Assembly (NCBI RefSeq): GCF_027213785.1 | Contig: NZ_JAPWGO010000006.1 | Location: forward strand, 1 to 64,000 | Length of the DNA stretch: 64,000 bases | Direction: 5' to 3' | Origin: Limimaricola sp. G21655-S1 | Lineage (GTDB): Bacteria > Pseudomonadota > Alphaproteobacteria > Rhodobacterales > Rhodobacteraceae | In this document: one piece after another, positions 26,330 through 34,727 of the stretch | Layout of the letters: every line of letters begins with the position of its first letter | Numbering within the stretch: position 1 is the stretch's first letter | The notes under the pieces: model-generated | Told to the model about the DNA's origin: nothing | What the model saw: only the letters and a program-made list of their open reading frames with translations | Databases searched by the model: none | Position numbers and translations under genes: made by a program

Positions 26330-27292
26330 ATGGGAACATACCAAAACCGTGATGAATCGACGGACCGGCTGCTGCGGCGCGGGCTGAAGCTCGGGCATCT
26401 GCAGCTTCTGGCGCTGCTGGGGCGGGGCTGTCAGCTCGGCACGGCCGCGGAGACGCTCGGCATCGCCCAGCCCGCCGCGTCGCGGCTGCTGTCGGAGGCC
26501 GAGCGCATCGCCGGTTGCCCGCTGCGGCGGCGCGACGGGCGCGGGATCCAGCTGACCGCCGAGGGCGTCGCGCTGGCCCGGCGCGCGGGGCGGGTGATCG
26601 GCGAGCTCAACGACGCCGAGCGCGAGCTGTCGGAGATCGCCGCCGGTCTCTCGGGCGAGGTGCGCATCGGCGCCGTCACCGGCCCTGCGATGGACCGGGT
26701 GCTGCCGGCGCTGCGCAACGCGCGGCTGTCGATGCCGAAGCTGCGGATCCAGGTCGAGGTGGGCAATTCCGGCGAGCTGGCCGAGGCGCTGCTCGATAAC
26801 AGGCTCGACCTCGCCCTCGCCCGGCTGCCCGACGACCGCTCGGCCGCGCTGTTCGACGTCACGCCGCTGAGCGACGAGCCGGTCGCGCTGGTGGTACGGC
26901 CCGGCCACCGGCTGCTGTCGATGCCGGAGCTCGCGCCCGCCGACCTGCTCGACTATGACTGGATCCTGCCGGCGCGCGGCACGATCCTGCACGACACGGT
27001 ACAGGACCGGCTGGAGCGGCTCGGCCTGTCCGCACCGCGGGTCGGCGTCACCACCTCCTCGTTTCTGCTGACGCTGGCTCTGGTGCAGCGCAGCAACGCC
27101 GTGGCGCCGCTGGCGCGGGCGGTGGCGTCGCGTTTCGCGGGCGGGCCCTGCGCGATCCTGCCGATCGATCTCGGCATCTCGGTGCTGCCCTACGGGCTGA
27201 TGACCCGGGCCGGCACAGCGCTGCCCCGCGCGGCGCAACGCATGGCCGAGCTGCTGGTGCAGGCGGTACCGGACACGCCCGGCGTCGACTAG
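26330..27292 (+). CDS. LysR-family regulator of the sugar-oxidation cluster (GbpR-like)
   Basis: A 320-residue transcription regulator. The N-terminal helix-turn-helix covers LLALLGRGCQLGTAAETLGI then AQPAASRLLSEAER; the effector domain follows from about residue 95 and contains VRIGAVTGPAMDRVLPAL. The divergent position 67 bases from the araD1-type gene suggests it controls that operon. GbpR-type LysR proteins regulate galactose/arabinose genes in other alphaproteobacteria, which fits the substrates expected here. No strong ribosome-binding site precedes the ATG. Confidence 0.87.
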   Translation: MGTYQNRDESTDRLLRRGLKLGHLQLLALLGRGCQLGTAAETLGIAQPAASRLLSEAERIAGCPLRRRDGRGIQLTAEGVALARRAGRVIGELNDAERELSEIAAGLSGEVRIGAVTGPAMDRVLPALRNARLSMPKLRIQVEVGNSGELAEALLDNRLDLALARLPDDRSAALFDVTPLSDEPVALVVRPGHRLLSMPELAPADLLDYDWILPARGTILHDTVQDRLERLGLSAPRVGVTTSSFLLTLALVQRSNAVAPLARAVASRFAGGPCAILPIDLGISVLPYGLMTRAGTALPRAAQRMAELLVQAVPDTPGVD

Positions 27293-27538
27293 CGCCACGT
27301 CCTGAGGCGGCCTTCCCCGACCATTATGGCAGCCCGGCGGCAACGGCCGGATTTCGGCCACCCCTGAGGGTTCGGTTTCGCGCACAATCCCGACCTCCGC
27401 ACAGGAACCGGATCACGAGCCGCCCCGGAATGCGGCCCTCTTGCGGCCCAGCCACGGCATCGCCATGCCGTTGTCCGCAACCCGCCACACTGCGTCTCTA
27501 GATCCAGGGTGAAACCAACTCCACAAGGTCTTTGCAGA

Positions 27539-28627
27539 ATGCATCGAAACCCCGGCTTCCGACTGCCCAGCCTGTCCACCGCCCTCTTCGCCTTCGTCAC
27601 CTTCTTTGCCCTCGTCGGATTCGCGGCCATGGCGCTGCTCGCGGAGCGCCGCCTCGAATCCGTGGAAAGCGGGGTGCAGTCCGAATCCGTCTATCTGCGG
27701 GGCGAGGCGCTGCGGATGAACTTCGCCAAGGCGCTCGGCCGGGAATGGAACTCGGTCAAGGCCGTGGCGGGAACGCTGCGGATGCATTCGATCGACGCGG
27801 CGCGACCGCGACTGACCGCGATCTCGCGCATCTCCGACTCGATCGCCTGGGCCGGTATCGCGGATGCGAGCGGAAAGCTCGTCGCCTCGTCGCGGCCGCT
27901 TCTCGAGGGGCAGGACGTGTCCGGATCGCTGTGGTTCCGGCGCGGTCTCGGGGGCAACTTCATCGGCGCGGCGGAAGCCGACGACCGGCTGGCGCGGCTG
28001 GTCCCGGCCGAGACGGATGGACCGGTGCAGTATCTCGACCTCTCCGTCGCCATCCACGACGACGAGGGGCGTGCCGAGGGCGTGCTGATCTACAGGCTCA
28101 ACGTGGCCTGGGTCCAGAACTACCTCGTCGAGAGCGCCGAAGTGCTCGATCTCGACCTGTTCATGGTCGACGGGCGCGGGCGGGTGCTGTTCGAACATAC
28201 CGAGGAATTCGACCAGCCGCTGTCGCCGCGGGCGCGGCAGGTCGTGGCCTCGGGTCAGCAGGGCACCTTCCGGGTCGCGCAGGATGCGGATCACGACGCC
28301 TTCCTCGCGCTGCTGCCTAAGGTGGTGACCGGCGAGATGGCCTCGCTCGACTGGCGGCTGGTGGCGCGGGTGCCGACCCGGATCGCGGGCTTCGGCCTCG
28401 GCAGCTTCGTGCTCTCGGCCGATATCCTGTGGCTGCTTCTGGGCTTCGGCACGGCGCTGCTTCTGGGCACGGCGCTGTTCAGCCGCTATTTCCTGCGGCC
28501 GCTGCGGGTGCTCTCGCGCGAGGCGCAGGCCATCGCCGAGGGCCGCGACACCTATCCGGCCGAGCAGCACAGCAGCCGCGAGGCCGAAACCCTCGCCAGC
28601 GCCATCGTCCGGATTCAGAGGGTCTGA
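27539..28627 (+). CDS. Membrane sensor with extracytoplasmic Cache-like domain and HAMP-like end, no output domain
   Basis: A 362-residue protein. It has an N-terminal membrane helix (FAFVTFFALVGFAAMALLA), a periplasmic region of about 250 residues resembling a double Cache domain (with SDSIAWAGIADASGKLVASS and GSLWFRRGL), a second helix (LWLLLGFGTALLLGTALF) and a HAMP-like tail (RYFLRPLRVLSREAQAIAEG). The protein stops where a GGDEF or kinase domain would normally start. A GTG at 27509 is an alternative start. Located directly before a glucan-synthase-like operon known elsewhere to be c-di-GMP controlled, it may be a remnant or partner of a diguanylate cyclase. Confidence 0.72.
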   Translation: MHRNPGFRLPSLSTALFAFVTFFALVGFAAMALLAERRLESVESGVQSESVYLRGEALRMNFAKALGREWNSVKAVAGTLRMHSIDAARPRLTAISRISDSIAWAGIADASGKLVASSRPLLEGQDVSGSLWFRRGLGGNFIGAAEADDRLARLVPAETDGPVQYLDLSVAIHDDEGRAEGVLIYRLNVAWVQNYLVESAEVLDLDLFMVDGRGRVLFEHTEEFDQPLSPRARQVVASGQQGTFRVAQDADHDAFLALLPKVVTGEMASLDWRLVARVPTRIAGFGLGSFVLSADILWLLLGFGTALLLGTALFSRYFLRPLRVLSREAQAIAEGRDTYPAEQHSSREAETLASAIVRIQRV

Positions 28628-28644
28628 TCGTCGCCAATGGGTGA

Positions 28645-28669
28645 CGCCGCGCCGTGGATCGGCGCGGCG
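28645..28669 (+). terminator. Hairpin after the sensor gene
   Basis: Inverted repeat CGCCGCGCC / GGCGCGGCG with a seven-base loop, starting 18 bases after the sensor stop. There is no T-run. It may end or attenuate the sensor transcript before the bgs-like genes. Confidence 0.4.
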
Positions 28670-28789
28670 ACGCACCGTCGCGATTGTCCTCTGCCACCGG
28701 CTTCGAAAGACCCCTCCGAAATATCGGCAACACGACTGGCCCGGATCACCGCCGATCCGGCCGGACCGCCATCGACAAGGATGCCTCCC

Positions 28790-30028
28790 ATGCGCTTCAC
28801 CCGCCTCGTTCTGGGCCTGATCCTGATCCTCGTCTCGATCTGGGTGATCCTCGGGGAACAGCTCGGCGGCACCAGCGCCAACGCCATGGTCAACGCCCGG
28901 CTGGCGACGCTGCGCAGCCCGATCGCCGGCACCGTCGCGATGCCCGATCTCGCGCTCGGCGCGACGATCCGGCCCGGCGAGGAGCTGGCCTCGGTGAACG
29001 ACCCGCATGTCGACCGGATCCGGCTCAACGACCTGGTGCTGGAATGGCAATACGCGCAGGCCGAGCGCGACCGGCTGCGCGAGGTGATCGACGAGACGGC
29101 GCGGGCGATCGAGACGCTCTCGGTACGCGCCGCCCGCTTCGGCCGCGGCAAGACCCGCGAGGTCGAGATCCGCCTCGCCCATGCGCGCGCCCGCCTTGCC
29201 CTGCTCGAACGCCAGGCGAATGACGGGGCGGCGCGCGTCGCCGCGCTGGAGCCCGAGCTGCCGCAGGAGCCGCAGGGCGCGGGCACGGTTCCAGACACGG
29301 GGACAGGGTCGCAGGCCGCCACCGACGCCGCGCCCGAGATCCTCCTGCCCGATCTGCCCACCGATCTCGCCATCGCGCTCGAACATGCGCGCGAGGAGGT
29401 GGGCGTGCTGCAATCGGCGCTTTCGGCGGCGCGCGACGGCGTGTTCCTCGTCGACGGGGTCAATGACAGCCCCTTCGCGAGCCAGCGGCTGGCCGAGCTT
29501 CGGGCACGGAACGACGGCTTCGAGGCGGACTATCGCGCGCAAGTCCGGCAGGTGCGCGCGCTCGCCTCGCGCATCACCGAGGAGCGGGTCAGCGTCAACC
29601 GGCTCGGCGAGGCCCCCCTCGCCGCGGATTTCGAGGGCCGCCTGTGGGAGGTGCTGGCGCATGACGGCGAGAACCTGCAACGCGGCGAGCCGGTGCTGCG
29701 GCTGCTGGACTGCGAAAGCCTGATCGTCACCGGCTCGGTCAGCGAGAGCGTGTTCAACGCGCTGCGGCCCGGCGATGGCGCGAAGTTCCGGCTCTCGGGC
29801 TCGGGCGAGGTGCTCGAGGGCACGGTCGAACGGCTCGCGGGGGCCGGCGCGGCCTCGCTCTACGACACGCTCGCGGTGGCGGCGGGGCGCGAGCATCTGG
29901 AGCGCTACGACGTGGCCGTCAGCGTGCCGGGGCTGCGCGATCTCGACGGCGGCGCCTGCCCGGTCGGCCGCACCGGCCGGCTGTTCTTCGAAAGCCGGCC
30001 GCTCGACTGGCTGCGCGGCCTGCTGTGA
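28790..30028 (+). CDS. HlyD-like membrane-fusion protein (BgsB-like)
   Basis: A 412-residue protein with one N-terminal membrane helix (FTRLVLGLILILVSIWVIL), a biotinyl-lipoyl-like segment (TLRSPIAGTVAMPDLALGAT), a long coiled-coil hairpin (about residues 80-240) and a second half-motif GRLWEVLAHDGENLQRGEPV. This is the architecture of periplasmic adaptor proteins. AAGG nine bases before the ATG at 28790 supports this start. It overlaps the synthase gene by one base. The pair resembles Sinorhizobium bgsB-bgsA, where BgsB is needed for mixed-linkage beta-glucan production. Confidence 0.8.
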   Translation: MRFTRLVLGLILILVSIWVILGEQLGGTSANAMVNARLATLRSPIAGTVAMPDLALGATIRPGEELASVNDPHVDRIRLNDLVLEWQYAQAERDRLREVIDETARAIETLSVRAARFGRGKTREVEIRLAHARARLALLERQANDGAARVAALEPELPQEPQGAGTVPDTGTGSQAATDAAPEILLPDLPTDLAIALEHAREEVGVLQSALSAARDGVFLVDGVNDSPFASQRLAELRARNDGFEADYRAQVRQVRALASRITEERVSVNRLGEAPLAADFEGRLWEVLAHDGENLQRGEPVLRLLDCESLIVTGSVSESVFNALRPGDGAKFRLSGSGEVLEGTVERLAGAGAASLYDTLAVAAGREHLERYDVAVSVPGLRDLDGGACPVGRTGRLFFESRPLDWLRGLL

Positions 30029-32007
30029 TGGCGCCGCATGCCTGGCTGAGCGAGGCGCAGTCGAGCCTGGCGCTGATGCTGCTGAGCTACGGCATGGTGC
30101 TGCTGCTGCCCTTCTGGGTCGATCCGAAGCGCACATGGCATCGGTCGCTGATGCTCGGGGCCATGATCGCGCTGGCGCTGCGCTATATCTGGTGGCGCGG
30201 CGCGGCGACGCTGGCCCCGGTCGGCCTCGACCTCGATTTTGCGGCCAGCCTGACGCTCTACCTGCTCGAGGTCATCGCCATGCTCGGCTCGGTCAACGCC
30301 GCCGTGATGCTGTCGCGGCGCCTCGACCGGCACCGCGAGGCCACCGCCAACGCCACGTGGTGGGGCCGCCGCGCGCCCAAGGTGGCGCTGATGATCGCCA
30401 CCTACAACGAGGATCGCGAGATCCTCGAACGCTCGATCGTCGGCGCGCTCTCGGTCGACTGGCCCGATGTCGAGGTCCTAGTGCTCGACGATGGAAAGCG
30501 CGACTGGCTCCGGGCGTTCTGCGCCATGCATGGGGTGCGGCACGTCACCCGCCCCGACAATGCCCACGCCAAGGCCGGCAACATCAACCACGCGCTCGAG
30601 CTGCTCGCCCAGGAAGACCGGCCGCCGGGTTTCGTGGCGATCCTCGACGCCGATTTCGTGCCGCATCGCGACTTCCTGCGCCGCGCCGTGGCGCTGTTCC
30701 ACGACCCCACGGTGGGGCTGGTGCAGACGCCGCAGCACTTCTTCAACGCCGACCCGATCCAGCACAATCTCGGCCTCGCGCGCTCCTATCCCGACGAGCA
30801 GCGCTTCTTCTTCGATCACGTGCAATCCTCGCGCGACGCCTGGGGCATCGCGATCTGCTGCGGCACCTCCTCGGTGATGCGCTGGAGCGCGCTGCGCGAC
30901 ATCGGCGGCTTTCCGACCGACAGCGTCACCGAGGACTACCTGCTCAGCCTGACGCTGCAGGAGCGCGGCATCCGCACCGTCTATCTGAACGAGCCGCTGA
31001 CCGAGGGGCTCGCGCCGGAGGGGGTGGGCGAATACATCACCCAGCGCGCCCGCTGGTGCCTCGGGCTGATGCAGATCGCGCGCGGCCGGCTCGGGCCCTT
31101 TTCGCGCAACGGGCTGCGGGTGCGCGACCGCTGGAGCGTGATCGACACCATGCTCTATTGGATCGGCAGCTTTCCGTTCCGCCTCGCCGGGCTCAGCTTT
31201 CCGCTGCTCTACTGGTATTTCGGCGTGATCGTCGTCGACGCGGAGGTCGCCGAGGTCCTGTCCTATTTCGGGGTCTACTACGTCTGGTCGCTCGGGGTGC
31301 TGAACATCCTGTCGCGCGGGACGGTGGTGCCGGTGCTGCACGACGTGAGCCAGATCGTCGGCGCGATCCCGATCACCCGCGCCGCGCTGCACGGGCTGCT
31401 GCGCCCCAAGGGGCACAAGTTCAAGGTCACCGCCAAGGGCGGCGACCGCAGCCGCATCGTGGTGCAATGGCGGCTGATGATGCCGTTCCTCGTGCTGCTG
31501 GTGCTGACGCTGGTCGGGCTGATGCTCGGCAGCGCCTTCGACGGGCTGCACCGCGCCGAGGCCGGCGACGGCATGCGGGTGGTGCTGTTCTGGACCATCT
31601 ACAACATCTTCGTGCTGGCGCTGACGGTGATCGCCTGCATCGAGTTGCCGCGCCACGAGCGCCATGTCGCGGACCGGCCCGAGCGGGTGATCTTCGCGGC
31701 GGGCGAGCGTCCGCAGCGGCTCTGGCTCGCCTCGCTCACCCGCGACACGGCGCGGATCCGCGGGGTCGTCTACAGGCCCGGCACCCGCGGCGTGCTGCGC
31801 ATCCCCGGGGTCGGCGACATGCGCGCCACGGTGATCGCCGCCACGCCCGACGGCGCAAGGCTGCATCTGTGGCCCGAGGACGAGGTGCACGCCGCGCTGC
31901 TGCGCCGGTTCTACACCGAGGGCGCCGCGCCGGGCGTGGTCGATGTCAGGCTCGGCCAGCTCCTCGGCGACATCGCGCGGCGGCTGAGCTTCAGCAGCCG
32001 GGACTAG
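30028..32007 (+). CDS. Family 2 beta-glycan synthase (BgsA-like, cellulose-synthase-related)
   Basis: A 659-residue inner-membrane processive glycosyltransferase. Catalytic elements are in order: DDG at residues 154-156, DAD at 207-209, TED at 301-303 and QRARW at 339-343. Two to three helices precede the catalytic domain and about four follow it. The last 110 residues are soluble and contain LWLASLTRDTARIRGVVY, a PilZ-like or BgsA-type C-terminal region. Size and partner gene match BgsA, which makes a c-di-GMP-activated mixed-linkage (1-3)(1-4)-beta-glucan in S. meliloti. Cellulose is the alternative product, but no bcsB, bcsZ or bcsC gene is nearby. Confidence 0.85.
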   Translation: MAPHAWLSEAQSSLALMLLSYGMVLLLPFWVDPKRTWHRSLMLGAMIALALRYIWWRGAATLAPVGLDLDFAASLTLYLLEVIAMLGSVNAAVMLSRRLDRHREATANATWWGRRAPKVALMIATYNEDREILERSIVGALSVDWPDVEVLVLDDGKRDWLRAFCAMHGVRHVTRPDNAHAKAGNINHALELLAQEDRPPGFVAILDADFVPHRDFLRRAVALFHDPTVGLVQTPQHFFNADPIQHNLGLARSYPDEQRFFFDHVQSSRDAWGIAICCGTSSVMRWSALRDIGGFPTDSVTEDYLLSLTLQERGIRTVYLNEPLTEGLAPEGVGEYITQRARWCLGLMQIARGRLGPFSRNGLRVRDRWSVIDTMLYWIGSFPFRLAGLSFPLLYWYFGVIVVDAEVAEVLSYFGVYYVWSLGVLNILSRGTVVPVLHDVSQIVGAIPITRAALHGLLRPKGHKFKVTAKGGDRSRIVVQWRLMMPFLVLLVLTLVGLMLGSAFDGLHRAEAGDGMRVVLFWTIYNIFVLALTVIACIELPRHERHVADRPERVIFAAGERPQRLWLASLTRDTARIRGVVYRPGTRGVLRIPGVGDMRATVIAATPDGARLHLWPEDEVHAALLRRFYTEGAAPGVVDVRLGQLLGDIARRLSFSSRD

Positions 32008-32050
32008 ACCCTTCCGCAGACCGCCATTCCCCCAGACCCAAGGACACCCC

Positions 32051-32629
32051 ATGCATCGCACCCTCCGCCGTATCGCCCTCGCCCTGCTGCTCGGCTGCGG
32101 CCTCGCCCCCATCGCGGCCCATGCCGACGGCGAATACCTGCAATTCGATCTCGGTCCCGAGGACCGCACAGCGGTGGTGAGCTTCGAGCGGAGCGGCGTC
32201 TCCGCCGGAGCGCTCTGGTCGCGCTATACAGATGGGGGCGCGGTGGCCTTCTCGCTCACCGGATCGCGGCAGGTGGCGCCTTGGGGCCGCCCGGTGACGC
32301 TGCGCCTCGGCCCGACGCTGCGCTTCGACGACGGTGCCTCGATCGGCGCCAAGCTGGTGGCCGAAAGCTACACCTCCACCGGCTGGGGCGGCGTCTTCGC
32401 GATCGGCGAGATCAACAGCATCGACTGGTCCTATTTCTCGATGCTCGAAGCCACCCACCAGACCAGCGGCCTCGGCCTGGCGCTGGTGCTGACCGGCGAC
32501 GACACCGGCTATGCCGAACAGAGCCTGGTGGCGAGCAAGCGGCTCGGTCGGTCGGACTGGCGGCTGCGGATGGGCTATGGTTTCGACGCGCGGGAGATCT
32601 TCGTGGGCGTGGCGCTGAACACGTTCTGA
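32051..32629 (+). CDS. Predicted outer-membrane beta-barrel protein, BcsS-like
   Basis: A 192-residue protein with a signal peptide (ALALLLGCGLAPIAAHA). The mature part alternates hydrophobic and polar residues in strand-length blocks (for example VTLRLGPTLRF, WRLRMGYGF) and ends in aromatic Phe, as outer-membrane barrels do. It follows the synthase by 43 bases and was probably co-transcribed. It resembles the BcsS proteins found beside glucan or cellulose synthase genes in alphaproteobacteria, and may help export or anchor the polymer. Function is inferred. Confidence 0.65.
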   Translation: MHRTLRRIALALLLGCGLAPIAAHADGEYLQFDLGPEDRTAVVSFERSGVSAGALWSRYTDGGAVAFSLTGSRQVAPWGRPVTLRLGPTLRFDDGASIGAKLVAESYTSTGWGGVFAIGEINSIDWSYFSMLEATHQTSGLGLALVLTGDDTGYAEQSLVASKRLGRSDWRLRMGYGFDAREIFVGVALNTF

Positions 32630-32772
32630 GGGGCGTCCGCATCGAGGCCGAGCGGGCATGAGCATGCTGCATGACAGCCCTGTTCAATCGGCAGGGCGAA
32701 TCCCGTGACAGGGCGATCGCGCGGGACTATGTGCCCGGCTCCAGCCACCTGATTTCGCAAAGGATCACGCCC

Positions 32773-33060
32773 GTGTCCGCCACCGTCACCGCCACCCCCG
32801 TTCTCACTGCCGCGCCCGCCGGTTTCGTCGCGCGCCTGCGCACCGCGCTGCGCGGCTGGTTCGCCCGGAGGCAGACGGTCTGCGACCTTGCGCTGCTCTC
32901 GGACGAGGATCTCGCGCATCTCGGGATTTCGAGCCGGGAGATCCGCGACATCCGCCGCATCGCCCGTTTCGAGGCGCCCTTCACGCCGCGCCCGGCCGAA
33001 CCGATCATGCCCCGGACCTCGCCTTTGGGCCTCCTGACCTCGGCCGCGCTGCGCCGCTGA
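32773..33060 (+). CDS. DUF1127 protein with extended tail (95 residues)
   Basis: A 95-residue protein with a central DUF1127 domain (LALLSDEDLAHLGISSREI then RDIRRIARFEA) and a proline-rich tail ending SAALRR. GTG at 32773 is chosen because AAAGGA lies eight bases upstream; the frame also runs back to an ATG at 32671 with no clear ribosome-binding site. Second of three DUF1127 genes in the window. Confidence 0.75.
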   Translation: MSATVTATPVLTAAPAGFVARLRTALRGWFARRQTVCDLALLSDEDLAHLGISSREIRDIRRIARFEAPFTPRPAEPIMPRTSPLGLLTSAALRR

Positions 33061-33138
33061 CATCCCGGCCCGACCCGATACCGGCGCTCGCGATCCGCTC
33101 GCGGGCGCCGCCTGATTCCCGGGCGACATCCGGCCCGT

Positions 33139-33756
33139 TCAGATAAGCCCGCGCATCTGCGCCGCATGCACCGCCTCGGCGGTGGTGCGCGCGCCCAGCG
33201 ACAGCCGGGCCGATTTCAGCCGCGCCTTCAAGGCGCTCTCGCTGATCCCGATGATCGCCGCCGCCCGCGTGTGACGCTCGCCCTCGGCCATGAGCCGCAA
33301 CGCCTCGCGCTGCGCGTCGGTGAGGCTGACCGTACCCGGGGGGCCGGCATGCAGCCGCATGATCACCTCGAGCGCGCGCTGTCCTTCATCCTCCGTGAAG
33401 GGGCGGTCGTGCCGGGCCAGCCCGCAGAACGAGCGCGTCTCGGCGTTTCCGGTCGCCACGGTCATGCCATGCACGAGGCCATGCGCCCGGGCATCCGCGA
33501 TGACGCCGCTGTGGTCGCGGCTCACCAGATCGGCCCAGTGCACCACCCCGTCGTGACCGAGGGCCCAGCCGATCGCCGGATCGCGCAGGAAATAGGATTT
33601 GCGCTCGTAGGTATCGCGCCATTCCGGCCGCAGGCAGTTCTCGACATGGGTGGCCCGGCCGCGGCTGACCCGGAGCACCGCCGAGAACCCCGCCGGGGCC
33701 AGCTGGGCAAGTTCGAAGAAGTCGTGCGGGGCATAACTGTGCAACAGCATCGTCAT
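33139..33756 (-). CDS. LuxR-type regulator with autoinducer-binding domain (LuxR solo)
   Basis: A 205-residue regulator. The N-terminal domain keeps the residues that contact acyl-homoserine lactone in TraR/LuxR: W46, Y50, D59, P60 and W74, at the correct spacing. The C-terminal helix-turn-helix begins LTDAQREALRLMAEGERHTR and includes IIGISESALKARL. No luxI synthase gene is in the window, so it is a solo here. GGAGGG 11 bases upstream supports the ATG at 33756; another ATG lies at 33750. Its promoter lies in the AT-rich region to the right. Confidence 0.85.
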   Translation of the reverse strand: MTMLLHSYAPHDFFELAQLAPAGFSAVLRVSRGRATHVENCLRPEWRDTYERKSYFLRDPAIGWALGHDGVVHWADLVSRDHSGVIADARAHGLVHGMTVATGNAETRSFCGLARHDRPFTEDEGQRALEVIMRLHAGPPGTVSLTDAQREALRLMAEGERHTRAAAIIGISESALKARLKSARLSLGARTTAEAVHAAQMRGLI

Positions 33757-34124
33757 TGGCAAAAAAGCCCTCCGAAGGGGAAAAATCGGTACGCTACCGG
33801 ACATACACTCTCCGGTTGAGTTCTAGCAAAGGCTAGGCCGAACGAAGTAGCAAGTTACGATCCTAACACAACCAAATACACGTTTTACGTGTGTTCCCCA
33901 ATTGCAATCACTCATAGGGAGAACAAAGAAGGCTCAAGAGAGGCGGTCAGCTCTACCGAATGGAGCAACACCTATCACACCGGTTAGGTTTCGCCCGTAG
34001 CAGGAACAGCTAAATATGGCAGGTATTATAAGGCGATCCGTCGGGCGATGCCGCAAGCCGAGGACATTGGTCCCGGAGCAGGTGCCTCCCCTTCCGGCGG
34101 ATCCAAAGAGGACACGAGCAGACC
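33757..34124. promoter_or_regulatory. AT-rich divergent region between the LuxR gene and the next gene
   Basis: About 370 bases, clearly lower in GC than the surroundings between 33825 and 34040, with no plausible gene. It holds a perfect 15-base dyad, ACACGT-TTT-ACGTGT, at 33878-33892. The region probably contains promoters for both flanking genes and binding sites for one or more regulators, possibly the LuxR protein itself. Confidence 0.5.
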
Positions 34125-34493
34125 ATGATCCAGCCGCAAACATCGCTCGTCTATTTTCGCCACCGCGATCTCGCCGAATGGTATGAAATTGTGCAGATGC
34201 AGACCGTGGGCGAAGCCGGGATCGCGCGCCGCCGCGCTCTGATCGGCGCGCTGAGTGATTCGGACATCTCCGAATGCCGCGATGCCGACCTGCTCCGCGC
34301 CGTCGCCGATCTGCTGAGCCATGCCCATCAGCGCGGCGATGCGGTTTCGGCCGATCTGATCCGCTGCCTGCCGCAACCGCGCCGCGCACGCTTCGCTGCC
34401 GCCGCCGAGGCGCAGGTGGCGCAGCTCTATCTGAGCGCTCCCGATCTCGACGACGATCTCGCGATGCTGCTGGACTGGGCCCAGGCGAGCTGA
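34125..34493 (+). CDS. Small soluble protein of unknown function
   Basis: A 122-residue mostly helical, acidic protein starting MIQPQTSLVYFRHRDLAEWY. No domain is recognised. AGAGGA lies upstream of the ATG, though at a slightly long spacing. Composition and length are compatible with a real gene, and it starts just after the AT-rich region. It might be regulated by the divergent LuxR solo; this is only a positional argument. Confidence 0.55.
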   Translation: MIQPQTSLVYFRHRDLAEWYEIVQMQTVGEAGIARRRALIGALSDSDISECRDADLLRAVADLLSHAHQRGDAVSADLIRCLPQPRRARFAAAAEAQVAQLYLSAPDLDDDLAMLLDWAQAS

Positions 34494-34727
34494 TCGAGGC
34501 ACGTCGCAGCACTGACGCACATTGAGGCCCTAAAGCCCCGAGGGCGCGGATGGACAATGCGGGGCGCTGGTCCCGGTCCGCTCGAAGCCGGGAAGCTCCG
34601 CATGGCGGCTGCTACGACCCGAGCCGCCGTGCGGCCTCCGGCAGAGCGCTCCCCCCGCGCAGAAAGGCGCTTGCCTCGCGCCGCTCCGGCCACACCCTTT
34701 GCTGCCTACGCAACAGGGGAGAACCAC

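Noticed and set aside
27413-30136. 907-residue open frame antisense to the sensor and adaptor genes
   Set aside because: Shadow of two real plus-strand genes; no domain and biased composition.
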